9,896 nucleotides of DNA. It comes from Actinocrinis sp046724665 (GTDB taxonomy: Bacteria; Actinomycetota; Actinomycetes; Streptomycetales; Catenulisporaceae). Positions 1 to 5,736 of this stretch are shown piece by piece. Numbering within the stretch: the stretch's first letter is position 1; the number at the start of each line of letters is the position of its first letter. The notes under the pieces are model-generated. The model had not been told where the DNA came from. It saw nothing but the letters and a program-made list of their open reading frames with translations, and did no database searches. A program made the position numbers and the translations under genes. The stretch covers positions 1 through 9,896 of the forward strand of contig JBKOWZ010000114.1 in assembly GCA_046724665.1 (NCBI GenBank), written 5' to 3'.

Positions 1-111
1 CAGGTCGGGTACGGCGTACGGCAGGTGCAGCCGGGGCACGACCGACAGCTCCAGGGTGAGGGTGAGGATCGCGGCGGCGGCGACGAGCAGGGCTCGCAGC
101 GCGGTTCGCAT
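1..111 (-). CDS. mreD: Rod shape-determining protein MreD, N-terminal fragment (gene runs off the left edge)
   Basis: Only the first 37 codons are present. They start at an ATG and encode Met-Arg-Thr, then an Ala/Leu-rich hydrophobic stretch (about residues 4-24), then RLHLPYAVPDL. A hydrophobic first helix followed by a 'RLHLP.AVPDL' motif is what I recall for actinobacterial MreD, an integral membrane partner of MreB and MreC in lateral or spore wall synthesis. Position directly after mreC fits the mreBCD order. A GGAAGAGG purine run ends about 10 nt before the ATG and can serve as ribosome binding site. It lies inside the last codons of a possible 22-codon mini-ORF that ends 5 nt before this start. 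The rest of the protein, with the remaining membrane helices, is outside the window. Confidence 0.88.
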   Translation of the reverse strand, partial: MRTALRALLVAAAAILTLTLELSVVPRLHLPYAVPDL

Positions 112-116
112 GATTG

Positions 117-185
117 TCAGACCTCTTCCGGACCGGGGAGCAGGCGTTGCGGGAAGTGCGTCGGCTGCTGGCCGCTGCTGCTCAT
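117..185 (-). CDS. Possible 22-codon mini-ORF bridging mreC and mreD
   Basis: The mreC stop codon TGA overlaps an ATG in the arrangement ATGA, and this ATG opens a 22-codon frame (beginning MSSSGQQPTHF, ending PGPEEV) that stops 5 nt before the mreD ATG. I recognise no family and the peptide has no membrane segment. The geometry, a stop-start overlap at one end and a stop next to the following start at the other, would allow ribosomes leaving mreC to re-initiate and be delivered to mreD. It may equally be chance in a 70-nt spacer. There is no obvious Shine-Dalgarno before its own ATG. Confidence 0.25.
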   Translation of the reverse strand: MSSSGQQPTHFPQRLLPGPEEV

Positions 186-1054
186 AGGCGGCCCGGGACC
201 ATCGCGTCGCGCGGGTCGGTGCGCGGCGGCTGGACGACGACGGCGACGGTGTCCACGGACGTGGCGTCCACGTACGGCGTCACCAGCACGGTCCGCGTCA
301 GCGCGCCCGGCGTGGAGACGACCTTCCGCACGGTCCCGACCGGAACGCCCGGCACGAACGGCGCGCCGCCGGCCGAACCGAGGGTGACCACGACCGCTCC
401 CGGCTTGACCTTGAGCTGCGGGTCGAGGAACTCGACGCGCAGGGTGTGCGGGTCCTGACCGGTCGCGGTGCCGATGGTGCCGGACCCGGCAAGGCGCACC
501 CCGACCGTGGACGACGGATCGACGGCGAGCAGCACGGTCGCGGTGTCCGGCCCGACGTCGGTGGTGCGCCCGACCAGGCCGTCGCCGTCCAGCACGGTCT
601 GGTTCTCGGCGAGGCCGTCGCGCCGCCCGGCGTCGATAGTGGCCGACCAGGTGCCGTCCTGCGCGGGCGCGAGGGCGACCAGCCGCGCGGGCACGGTCGT
701 CAGCCGGCCCGCCGCGGTGAGCTTGAGCAGCCGGTCGAGCTGCGCGGCGCGCGCCCGCGCCTCGCCGCCGGTCTCCAGTCGGCCCTTGAGCGTGGAGACC
801 TGCGCGGTCAGTTCGCCGATGCGCCTGCGGTCCGCGTCGGAGTGTCCCCAGCCGGTGAACAGCGAGCCGACGTCACGCACCCCGCGGTCGGCCGTGCGCT
901 CGACCGGCCCGAAGACGGCCTGTCCGAAGGCGCGTGCCTTGCCCAGCGGGCCCGGCTCGCCGGGACGCGCCCCGTGCGCGTCCACAGTGATCAGCGCGAA
1001 GCCGCCGAGCAGCAGCGCGGCGAGCACGATCCGGGTGCGGCGAGTGTCACGCAT
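182..1054 (-). CDS. mreC: Rod shape-determining protein MreC
   Basis: This is a 290-residue bitopic membrane protein. A short basic N-terminus (MRDTRRTR) precedes one hydrophobic helix at about residues 9-25, then a helical/coiled-coil stretch (about 72-110) with many Glu/Arg/Leu, and the beta-rich extracytoplasmic MreC domain (about 117-275), with Gly-rich segments such as DGLVGRTTDVGPDTATVLLAVD. MreC links the MreB cytoskeleton to penicillin-binding proteins in wall elongation; in mycelial actinobacteria the mre genes matter mainly for spore wall formation. The ATG is chosen because GAAGGA ends 9 nt upstream and the family begins with a basic tail and helix. That Shine-Dalgarno is the last copy of a 17-bp tandem repeat filling the gap from mreB. 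The stop overlaps a downstream ATG (ATGA). Length is typical. Confidence 0.95.
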   Translation of the reverse strand: MRDTRRTRIVLAALLLGGFALITVDAHGARPGEPGPLGKARAFGQAVFGPVERTADRGVRDVGSLFTGWGHSDADRRRIGELTAQVSTLKGRLETGGEARARAAQLDRLLKLTAAGRLTTVPARLVALAPAQDGTWSATIDAGRRDGLAENQTVLDGDGLVGRTTDVGPDTATVLLAVDPSSTVGVRLAGSGTIGTATGQDPHTLRVEFLDPQLKVKPGAVVVTLGSAGGAPFVPGVPVGTVRKVVSTPGALTRTVLVTPYVDATSVDTVAVVVQPPRTDPRDAMVPGRL

Positions 1055-1063
1055 ATCGCCGGG

Positions 1064-1069
1064 TCCTTC
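1064..1069 (-). promoter_or_regulatory. Ribosome binding site of mreC, inside the last repeat unit
   Basis: GAAGGA on the minus strand, with 9 nt between it and the mreC ATG. The same motif, at the same distance from an ATG, recurs through the array, so five decoy initiation sites stand in line before the true one. Confidence 0.7.
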
Positions 1070-1156
1070 ATCGGGCGCCGTCTTTCATCGAACACGGTCC
1101 TTCATCGAACACGGACTTTCATCGAGCAGGGTCCTTCATCGAGCGCGATCCTTCAT
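1068..1156 (-). other. Chain of five overlapping hexapeptide micro-ORFs upstream of mreC
   Basis: Each 17-bp repeat carries an ATG, and 18 nt later, in frame, a TGA that overlaps the ATG of the next unit as ATGA. The five complete frames start at 1156, 1139, 1122, 1105 and 1088 and read MKDRAR, MKDPAR, MKVRVR, MKDRVR and MKDGAR, all ending in CGA-TGA. The sixth ATG (1071) has lost the stop and reads on out of frame into mreC for a further 20 or so codons. The mreC ATG at 1054 lies exactly 17 nt after it, on the same lattice. Within the array each ATG after the first has GAAGGA or GAAAG(A/T) ending 9 nt upstream. Translation is not shown; a 17-bp repeat containing ATGA produces such frames automatically. 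Confidence 0.5.
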
Positions 1157-1168
1157 CGGAACAGCCGC

Positions 1169-2194
1169 TCACCGGCGGCTCTGCGCGCCGAGCACCGGCT
1201 GGAGCGCGTCGAACTCGTCCACGCAGCGGCCCGAGCCGAGCACCACGGAGTCCAGCGGGTTCTCCGCGATCAGCACCGGCATCCCGGTCTCCCGGCGCAG
1301 CCGCTGGTCGAGGCCGCGCAGCAGGGCGCCGCCGCCGGTGAGCACGATGCCGCGGTCCATGATGTCGCCGGACAGCTCCGGCGGGCACTTGTCCAGGGTG
1401 TCCTTGACCGCGTCCACGATCGCGGCGACCGGCTCGTCGATCGCCCGGCGCAGCTCGGTCGAGGTGAGCACGATGACCTTGGGCAGGCCGGAGACCAGGT
1501 CGCGGCCGCGCACCTCGGCGTGCAGCTCGGCGTCGCCCTCGTCGGCCGAGCCGATGGTGATCTTCAGCTCCTCGGCGGTGCGCTCGCCAAGCAGCATCGA
1601 GTACTCCTTCTTGGCGTACTGGATGACCGCGTTGTCCAGCTCGTCCCCGGCGGTGCGGATGGAGGAAGCGGTGACGATGCCCGCGTACGAGATCACCGCG
1701 ACCTCGGTGGTGCCGCCGCCGATGTCCACCACCATGTTGCCGGTGGCCTCCTGGATCGGCAGCCCGGCGCCGATCGCGGCGGCCATCGGCTCCTCGATCA
1801 GGTGCACCTGGCGCGCCCCGGCGGCGTCGGCCGCGTCCTCGACCGCGCGCCGCTCGACCCCGGTGATGCCGCTGGGCACGCAGATGACCACCCGGGGCTG
1901 GGCCAGCAGCCGGCGGTGGTGCACCTTGCGGATGAAGTAGCGCAGCATCCGCTCGGCGATCTCGAAGTCCGCGATCACCCCGTCCTTGAGCGGCCGGATC
2001 GCGACGATGTTGCCGGGCGTGCGGCCCATCATCTTCTTCGCCTCGGCGCCGACCGCGAGCACCGCCCCGTTGTGTGTGTTGACCGCGACCACGGAAGGCT
2101 CGTTGAGCACGATCCCCTTGCCGCGCACGTAGACCAGCGTGTTAGCGGTCCCGAGGTCCACCGCGATGTCACGGCCGACGACCGACATGCCCAT
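1169..2194 (-). CDS. mreB: Actin-like rod shape-determining protein MreB
   Basis: This is a 341-residue bacterial actin homologue that forms membrane-associated filaments guiding wall synthesis. Visible nucleotide-binding elements are the phosphate-1 motif DLGTANTL (13-20), the phosphate-2 motif DIGGGTTEV (157-165) and the adenosine motif LTGGGALLRGL (285-295). IEEPMAAAIGAG at 133-144 is also typical. Length is normal for MreB, without insertions. The first ATG is used (MGMSVVGRDIAVDL); a second ATG at codon 3 is possible, and the purine run GGAAGG upstream is too distant (about 17 nt) to decide. mreB follows ndk after 167 bp that includes a GC-rich hairpin, so it probably heads its own transcript with mreC and mreD behind it. 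I could not identify a convincing promoter in the gap. Confidence 0.97.
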   Translation of the reverse strand: MGMSVVGRDIAVDLGTANTLVYVRGKGIVLNEPSVVAVNTHNGAVLAVGAEAKKMMGRTPGNIVAIRPLKDGVIADFEIAERMLRYFIRKVHHRRLLAQPRVVICVPSGITGVERRAVEDAADAAGARQVHLIEEPMAAAIGAGLPIQEATGNMVVDIGGGTTEVAVISYAGIVTASSIRTAGDELDNAVIQYAKKEYSMLLGERTAEELKITIGSADEGDAELHAEVRGRDLVSGLPKVIVLTSTELRRAIDEPVAAIVDAVKDTLDKCPPELSGDIMDRGIVLTGGGALLRGLDQRLRRETGMPVLIAENPLDSVVLGSGRCVDEFDALQPVLGAQSRR

Positions 2195-2312
2195 GTTGTG
2201 TACCAGCTACCTTCCGCGAATCGCCCGCGCCGCTTCAGACAGTACGGGTGCTTCCCGGCGAATCACGCGAAGGAAACGGCGGTTCCACCGGATGAGGGAC
2301 CACCCGGAGGAT

Positions 2313-2350
2313 CGCGGCGGGCCGAAACGGGGCGGGAGCGGCCCGCCGCG
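2313..2350 (-). terminator. GC-rich hairpin after ndk, possible terminator
   Basis: Perfect 11-bp inverted repeat (CGCGGCGGGCC at 2313-2323 against GGCCCGCCGCG at 2340-2350) with a 16-nt loop, starting 11 nt beyond the ndk stop. No T-tract follows on the minus strand, as is usual for actinobacterial terminators. It separates the folC-ndk block from mreB. The rest of the ndk-mreB gap (2195-2312) shows no other clear structure. Confidence 0.55.
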
Positions 2351-2361
2351 CCCGGCCGGGT

Positions 2362-2793
2362 TCAGCCGAGGTCGGGGAAGAACAGCTTGATCTCCCGCTC
2401 GGCGGCGGCCGGCGAGTCGGAGCCGTGCACCAGGTTCTGCACGACCGTGGTGCCGATGTCGGTGGCCAGGTCGCCGCGGATGGTGCCGGGGGCGGCCTTG
2501 ACCGGGTCGGTGGCCCCGGACAGGGTGCGGAAGGCCTCGATGCAGCGGTGCCCCTCGACGATCATGGCGACCACGGGACCGGACATCATGAAGGAGACCA
2601 GGGGTTCGAAGAACGGCTTGCCCTCGTGCTCGGCGTAGTGCTCCTCGACCAGTTCGCGCGGCAGCGAGCGCAGGTCCAGCGCGACGACCCGCATCCCCTT
2701 GGCCTCGATCCTCCTGATGATCTCGCCGATCAGCGAACGCCTGACGCCGTCCGGCTTCACCAGCACCAGCGAGCGTTCCACAGGGGTCGCCAC
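2362..2793 (-). CDS. ndk: Nucleoside diphosphate kinase
   Basis: This cytosolic enzyme transfers the gamma phosphate between nucleoside triphosphates and diphosphates through a phospho-histidine. Visible features are LVLVKPDGVRR near the N-terminus, HYAEHEGKPFFEPLV, FMMSGPVVAMIVEG, GTIRGD and the active-site segment NLVHGSDS (His about 123 with this start). Between RGD and NLVHGSDS there are about four more residues (LATDIGTTVVQ) than in the Mycobacterium tuberculosis protein as I remember it, in the loop just before the catalytic His. Start: the GTG at 2793 lies 6 nt after a strong GAGGAG; the two ATG codons immediately upstream (2799, 2796) are only 0 and 3 nt from it, so they are less likely but would add two residues. 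Length (143 aa) is otherwise usual. It follows the DUF4233 gene after 115 bp, as in Streptomyces. Confidence 0.95.
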   Translation of the reverse strand: MATPVERSLVLVKPDGVRRSLIGEIIRRIEAKGMRVVALDLRSLPRELVEEHYAEHEGKPFFEPLVSFMMSGPVVAMIVEGHRCIEAFRTLSGATDPVKAAPGTIRGDLATDIGTTVVQNLVHGSDSPAAAEREIKLFFPDLG

Positions 2794-2799
2794 CATCAT

Positions 2800-2805
2800 C
2801 TCCTC
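2800..2805 (-). promoter_or_regulatory. Ribosome binding site of ndk
   Basis: GAGGAG on the minus strand, immediately followed by ATGATGGTG. Spacing favours the GTG as start codon over the two ATGs. Confidence 0.65.
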
Positions 2806-2858
2806 AAGCAGTCACGCGACGTCCACCTTGACGTCGAGGTCGATTCACGCCGTCGGCA

Positions 2859-2876
2859 GCCTGAGTCCGATCAGGC
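2859..2876. repeat. Small inverted repeat in the DUF4233-ndk gap
   Basis: GCCTGA and TCAGGC, 6 bp each, flank a 6-nt loop, about 40 bp after the DUF4233 gene stop and 54 bp before the ndk ribosome binding site. It could be a weak operator or hairpin; six base pairs are too few to assign a role. Confidence 0.3.
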
Positions 2877-2914
2877 ATTCGACGAGCGGGGTTCTTTCGA
2901 TGGTATGACCCAGA

Positions 2915-3316
2915 TCACCGCGCTCCCACACCAGGATGCTCTGTAGAAGTTCCGGCCGGTGAATCCGCAGCTGGAGGCGTCGCAGCCGTCGAAGCTTCGG
3001 CGGCGGCGCGCTCGGCACGGATGTGCTCGGCCTTGGCGCCGTAGTGCAGCCCGGCCCACCAGATCGCGGCGAAGATGCCGCCGAGCACGAACATGTCCGT
3101 GACCAGGAACCCGGACGCGATGAAGCCTGCTTGCAGCAGCCAGCCGACGCCGTAGGCCCAGCGGTAACGCATCAGCCCGGCCAGCAGGACGCAGACCACG
3201 CCGAGCACGACGGCGACGACCCAGTCGCCTGACGGGTGCAGCTTGGCCACCACGAGGCCGAAGAACCAGGCGATGAACGCCTCGAAGACGAGTACGGAGG
3301 CGGCCATCCGGCGCAT
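2915..3316 (-). CDS. DUF4233 family small membrane protein
   Basis: A 133-residue protein with four predicted membrane helices (about residues 7-24, 32-49, 53-70 and 72-90) and a cytoplasmic-looking tail rich in Ala, Glu and Pro (91-133). The function of the family is unknown. Identity rests on position (between folC and ndk, where actinobacteria keep a DUF4233 gene) and on the pattern of an N-terminal FEAFIAWFFGLVVAKL helix and LHYGAKAEHIRAERAAAE after the last helix. The ATG at 3316 is supported by GAAGGG ending 8 nt upstream. The 108-bp gap from folC contains an 18-bp duplication with its own start and stop codons. A link to folate or nucleotide metabolism is only suggested by its neighbours. 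Confidence 0.85.
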   Translation of the reverse strand: MRRMAASVLVFEAFIAWFFGLVVAKLHPSGDWVVAVVLGVVCVLLAGLMRYRWAYGVGWLLQAGFIASGFLVTDMFVLGGIFAAIWWAGLHYGAKAEHIRAERAAAEASTAATPPAADSPAGTSTEHPGVGAR

Positions 3317-3385
3317 CGGATCGACCCTTCTGCTGCGGTTGCGGTTCGGTGTCGGTGTGCTGGTCTGTTCGTCTGGGCGGGGCGG

Positions 3386-3421
3386 CTTCCATTCAAGCAG
3401 CCGCTTCCATTCAAGCAGCCG
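3386..3421 (-). repeat. 18-bp perfect tandem duplication between folC and the DUF4233 gene
   Basis: Two identical, adjacent copies of CTTCCATTCAAGCAGCCG (plus strand) begin 3 bp beyond the folC stop. On the minus strand each unit reads as a TGA directly followed by ATG GAA G, so the upstream copy encodes MEAAA-stop (3410-3393). The next base after that stop opens a second ATG (3392), whose frame runs out of phase over the DUF4233 start. Each copy also holds a GGAAG purine run. Perfect identity suggests a recent duplication. Function unknown. Confidence 0.9.
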
Positions 3422-3424
3422 CGC

Positions 3425-4789
3425 TCAGCGCCGCAGCAGCCGCCCGGCCTCGCCGGCCGTCACGACCGAGCCGGTGATCAGCACGCCGCAGCCGCCGAGC
3501 GACGCGTCCGGCACGCCCTGCTCGGCGAGTGCCACCGCGCGCTCGATCGCGTCGTCCAGCCGCTCGGCCACGGTGACGCGCTCGGGCCCGAACACCTCCT
3601 CGGCGGCCGCGGCGAGCTGCGCCACCGGCATCGCGCGCAGCGTGGAGTTGCGGCTGACCACCACCTCGCTCAGCACCGGTTCGAAGGCTTCGAGCATGCC
3701 GCGCACGTCCTTGTCCTGCATCGCCGCGATCACGCCGACCAGGTGGTCGAAGGCGAACTCCTCGGCCAGCGCCTCGGCGCAGGCGCTCGCCCCGCCCGGG
3801 TTGTGCGCCGCGTCGATCAGCACCGTCGGGCTGCGCCGGACCACCTCGAGCCGGCCCGGCGAGCGCACCGCGGCCATCGCCTCGCGCACCAGCTCGGGCT
3901 CCAGGCTCGCCCCGCCCTGACCGGCGCCGAGAAAGGCCTCGACGGCGGCGATGGCGCACGCGGCGTTGTGGGCCTGGTGCGCGCCGTGCAAGGGCAGGTA
4001 GATCCCGTCGTACTCGCGGGAGAGACCCTTGACGACCAGTTGCTGGCCGCCGACCGCGAGCTGACGGTCCATCACGCCGAATTCGATGCCTTCGCGGGCC
4101 ACCGTCGCGCCGACCTCGGCGGCGCGACGCAGCAGCACCTGCGCCGCCTCGAGCGGCTGCTGCGCCAGCACGGCCAGCGTGCCCTGCTTGATGATCCCGG
4201 CCTTCTCCCAGGCGATGTCCTCGACGGTGTCGCCGAGCAGGTGGGTGTGGTCCAGCGAGATCGGGGTGACCACGGCGACGCGCGCGTCGATCACGTTGGT
4301 CGCGTCCCAGGTGCCGCCGAGCCCGACCTCGACGACCGCGGCGTCCACCGGGGCGTCCGCGAAGGCGGCGTAGGCCATCCCGGTGATCATCTCGAAGAAG
4401 GAGAGCGGGTGCGGCTGGCGCTCGTCGGTCAGGTCGGCGAACGGCTGCACGTCGCGGTAGACCTCGACGAAGCGCTGCCGGCTGACCGGCTCGCCGTCCA
4501 GGCAGACGCGCTCGCGCATCTCCTCCAGGTGCGGACTTGTGGTGCGGCCGGTGCGCAGGTTCAGCGCGCGCAGCAGCTCGTCGATCATCCGCGCGGTGCT
4601 GGTCTTGCCGTTGGTGCCGGTGATGTGGGCGCTCGGATAGGACCGCTGCGGCGAGCCGAGCAGGTCCATCAGGGCCTCGATCCGCTCCCGGGTCGGCTCG
4701 ATCTTCGTCTCCGGCCAGCGCCGCAGCAGCTCGCCCTCGACCCGGCGGTACTCGGCCTCGATCTCGATCTCCTGCTGCCGCGCGCTCAT
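3425..4789 (-). CDS. folC: Dihydrofolate synthase / folylpolyglutamate synthase
   Basis: A 454-residue ATP-dependent Mur-ligase-type enzyme that joins glutamate to dihydropteroate and extends folate polyglutamate tails in the cytosol. Motifs in order: P-loop ITGTNGKTST (56-65), TTSPHLEEMRERV (83-95), VEVGLGGTWDATNV (153-166), WEKAGIIK (194-201), the HQAHNAACAIAAVEAF helix (271-286), PGRLEV (311-316) and DAAHNPGGA (326-334). The lysine in EKAGIIK at 196 corresponds to the carbamylated or Mg-binding Lys region of this fold. One gene probably does both steps, as in most bacteria. The ATG lies 4 nt after the mutM stop, so translation is probably coupled to mutM; the ribosome binding site (GAGAA) is weak. 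In Streptomyces valS sits upstream of folC; here mutM does. Confidence 0.95.
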   Translation of the reverse strand: MSARQQEIEIEAEYRRVEGELLRRWPETKIEPTRERIEALMDLLGSPQRSYPSAHITGTNGKTSTARMIDELLRALNLRTGRTTSPHLEEMRERVCLDGEPVSRQRFVEVYRDVQPFADLTDERQPHPLSFFEMITGMAYAAFADAPVDAAVVEVGLGGTWDATNVIDARVAVVTPISLDHTHLLGDTVEDIAWEKAGIIKQGTLAVLAQQPLEAAQVLLRRAAEVGATVAREGIEFGVMDRQLAVGGQQLVVKGLSREYDGIYLPLHGAHQAHNAACAIAAVEAFLGAGQGGASLEPELVREAMAAVRSPGRLEVVRRSPTVLIDAAHNPGGASACAEALAEEFAFDHLVGVIAAMQDKDVRGMLEAFEPVLSEVVVSRNSTLRAMPVAQLAAAAEEVFGPERVTVAERLDDAIERAVALAEQGVPDASLGGCGVLITGSVVTAGEAGRLLRR

Positions 4790-4793
4790 GCTT

Positions 4794-5720
4794 TCATTCT
4801 CTACGACCGCGCGGCGCTTCGGTGACCGTGCTCCGGTGACCGCGTGGCATCTGACCGGCGGGCGGCTGGCAGTGCGGGCAGTAGTACGACGATCGGTTCA
4901 TGAACGCGGCGCGGACGATCAGCGTGCCGCAGCGTCCGCACGGCTGGCCGGCCTGGCCGTAGGCGTTCAGCGCGCGGGAGAAGTAGCCTGACTCGCCGTT
5001 GACGTTGACGTACAGCGAGTCGAACGACGTGCCGCCGACGGCCAGCGCCTCGGTCATCACCTCGCGCGCCGCGGCGAGCAGGCGCGACGCCTCGGCCAGG
5101 CGCAGCCCGCCGGTCGGGCGCTCGAAGTGCAGCTGGGCGCGCCACAGCGCCTCGTCGGCGTAGATGTTGCCGACCCCGCTGATCAGCGACTGGTCAAGCA
5201 GCGCACGCTTCACGCCGGTGTTCTTCGCGCACAGCGCGAGGATGAAGGCCGCGTCGTCGAACAGCGGGTCCAGCGGGTCGCGGGCGATGTGAGAGATCGT
5301 CAGCGGCGTGCCGTCCTCGAGCGAGTCGAGGAAGAGGCCGCCGAAGGTGCGCTGGTCCACGAAGCGCAGCTCGGGCCCGTCGTCGGTGAACCGCACGCGG
5401 ACGCGCAGATGCGTCTCGTCCGGCGTGCCGCCCGGCTGTATCAGCAGCTGGCCGCTCATGCCGAGGTGGGCGAGCACCGCCTCGTCCGCGGCGTCGGCGG
5501 GGTCCTGTTCGGGCGCGTACAGCGGGATCCACAGGTACTTGCCGCGGCGCGACGCGGTACCGAACGTGCGACCGGCCAGCCGCGCGGCGAAGTCCTGCGC
5601 CCCGGCGCCGTGACGGCGTACCGCGCGGGGATGCAGTACCTCGACGGCCGCGACGGTGCGCCCGGCGGCCCACCGCTCCAGGCCGCGCCGGACGACTTCG
5701 ACCTCCGGAAGTTCCGGCAT
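4794..5720 (-). CDS. mutM: Formamidopyrimidine-DNA glycosylase (8-oxoguanine repair)
   Basis: Bifunctional glycosylase and AP lyase that removes 8-oxoguanine and formamidopyrimidines. The catalytic N-terminus PELPEVE (Pro2, Glu3) is intact. Also present are the beta-turn lysine in RRGKYL (Lys61), the intercalation loop LGMSGQL (86-92), the helix-two-turns-helix region with GVGNIYADEALW (182-193), and the C-terminal zinc finger CxxC...CxxC (Cys261, 264, 281, 284). At 308 residues it is longer than the roughly 270-290 typical. The extra length is an acidic loop (about 70-80) and a 24-residue basic, Pro/Arg-rich tail after the zinc finger. The ATG is fixed by the need for Pro at position 2. It begins 16 nt after a 165-bp foldback element that separates it from rnc; only a weak GAGAG precedes it. 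Confidence 0.96.
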   Translation of the reverse strand: MPELPEVEVVRRGLERWAAGRTVAAVEVLHPRAVRRHGAGAQDFAARLAGRTFGTASRRGKYLWIPLYAPEQDPADAADEAVLAHLGMSGQLLIQPGGTPDETHLRVRVRFTDDGPELRFVDQRTFGGLFLDSLEDGTPLTISHIARDPLDPLFDDAAFILALCAKNTGVKRALLDQSLISGVGNIYADEALWRAQLHFERPTGGLRLAEASRLLAAAREVMTEALAVGGTSFDSLYVNVNGESGYFSRALNAYGQAGQPCGRCGTLIVRAAFMNRSSYYCPHCQPPAGQMPRGHRSTVTEAPRGRRE

Positions 5721-5736
5721 CGGCTCAGGGCTCTCT

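Larger units (their letters stand above)
1057..1158 (-). repeat. Six-copy 17-bp tandem repeat between mreB and mreC
   Basis: Read on the minus strand, six contiguous 17-bp units begin at 1158, 1141, 1124, 1107, 1090 and 1073. The first seven bases (CGATGAA) are identical in all six. Differences are confined to positions 8-17, with units such as CGATGAAGGACCGTGTT and CGATGAAAGACGGCGCC. Every unit contains a GAAGGA-like purine run, and the last one is correctly spaced to be the mreC ribosome binding site. There are no unique spacers, so this is not a CRISPR array. The array fills almost the whole 114-bp gap. Copy number could change by slippage or recombination. Confidence 0.95.

Noticed and set aside
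1057..1158. CRISPR-like array
   Set aside because: Units are contiguous with no unique spacers, too short, and no cas genes are nearby.
446..2638. 730-codon open frame on the plus strand across mreC, mreB and ndk
   Set aside because: It is the antisense of three well-recognised genes, has no recognisable domain and is rich in His/Asp/Gly/Arg as expected from reverse frames in GC-rich DNA.
2871..3392. 173-codon minus-strand frame overlapping the DUF4233 gene, starting in the 18-bp duplication
   Set aside because: Out of phase with a recognisable four-helix protein, Arg-rich and without family features. Only its start codon is of interest, as part of the duplication.
3236..4825. 529-codon plus-strand frame opposite folC
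   Set aside because: Antisense of folC, which has all family motifs; the frame's composition is a GC-bias artefact.
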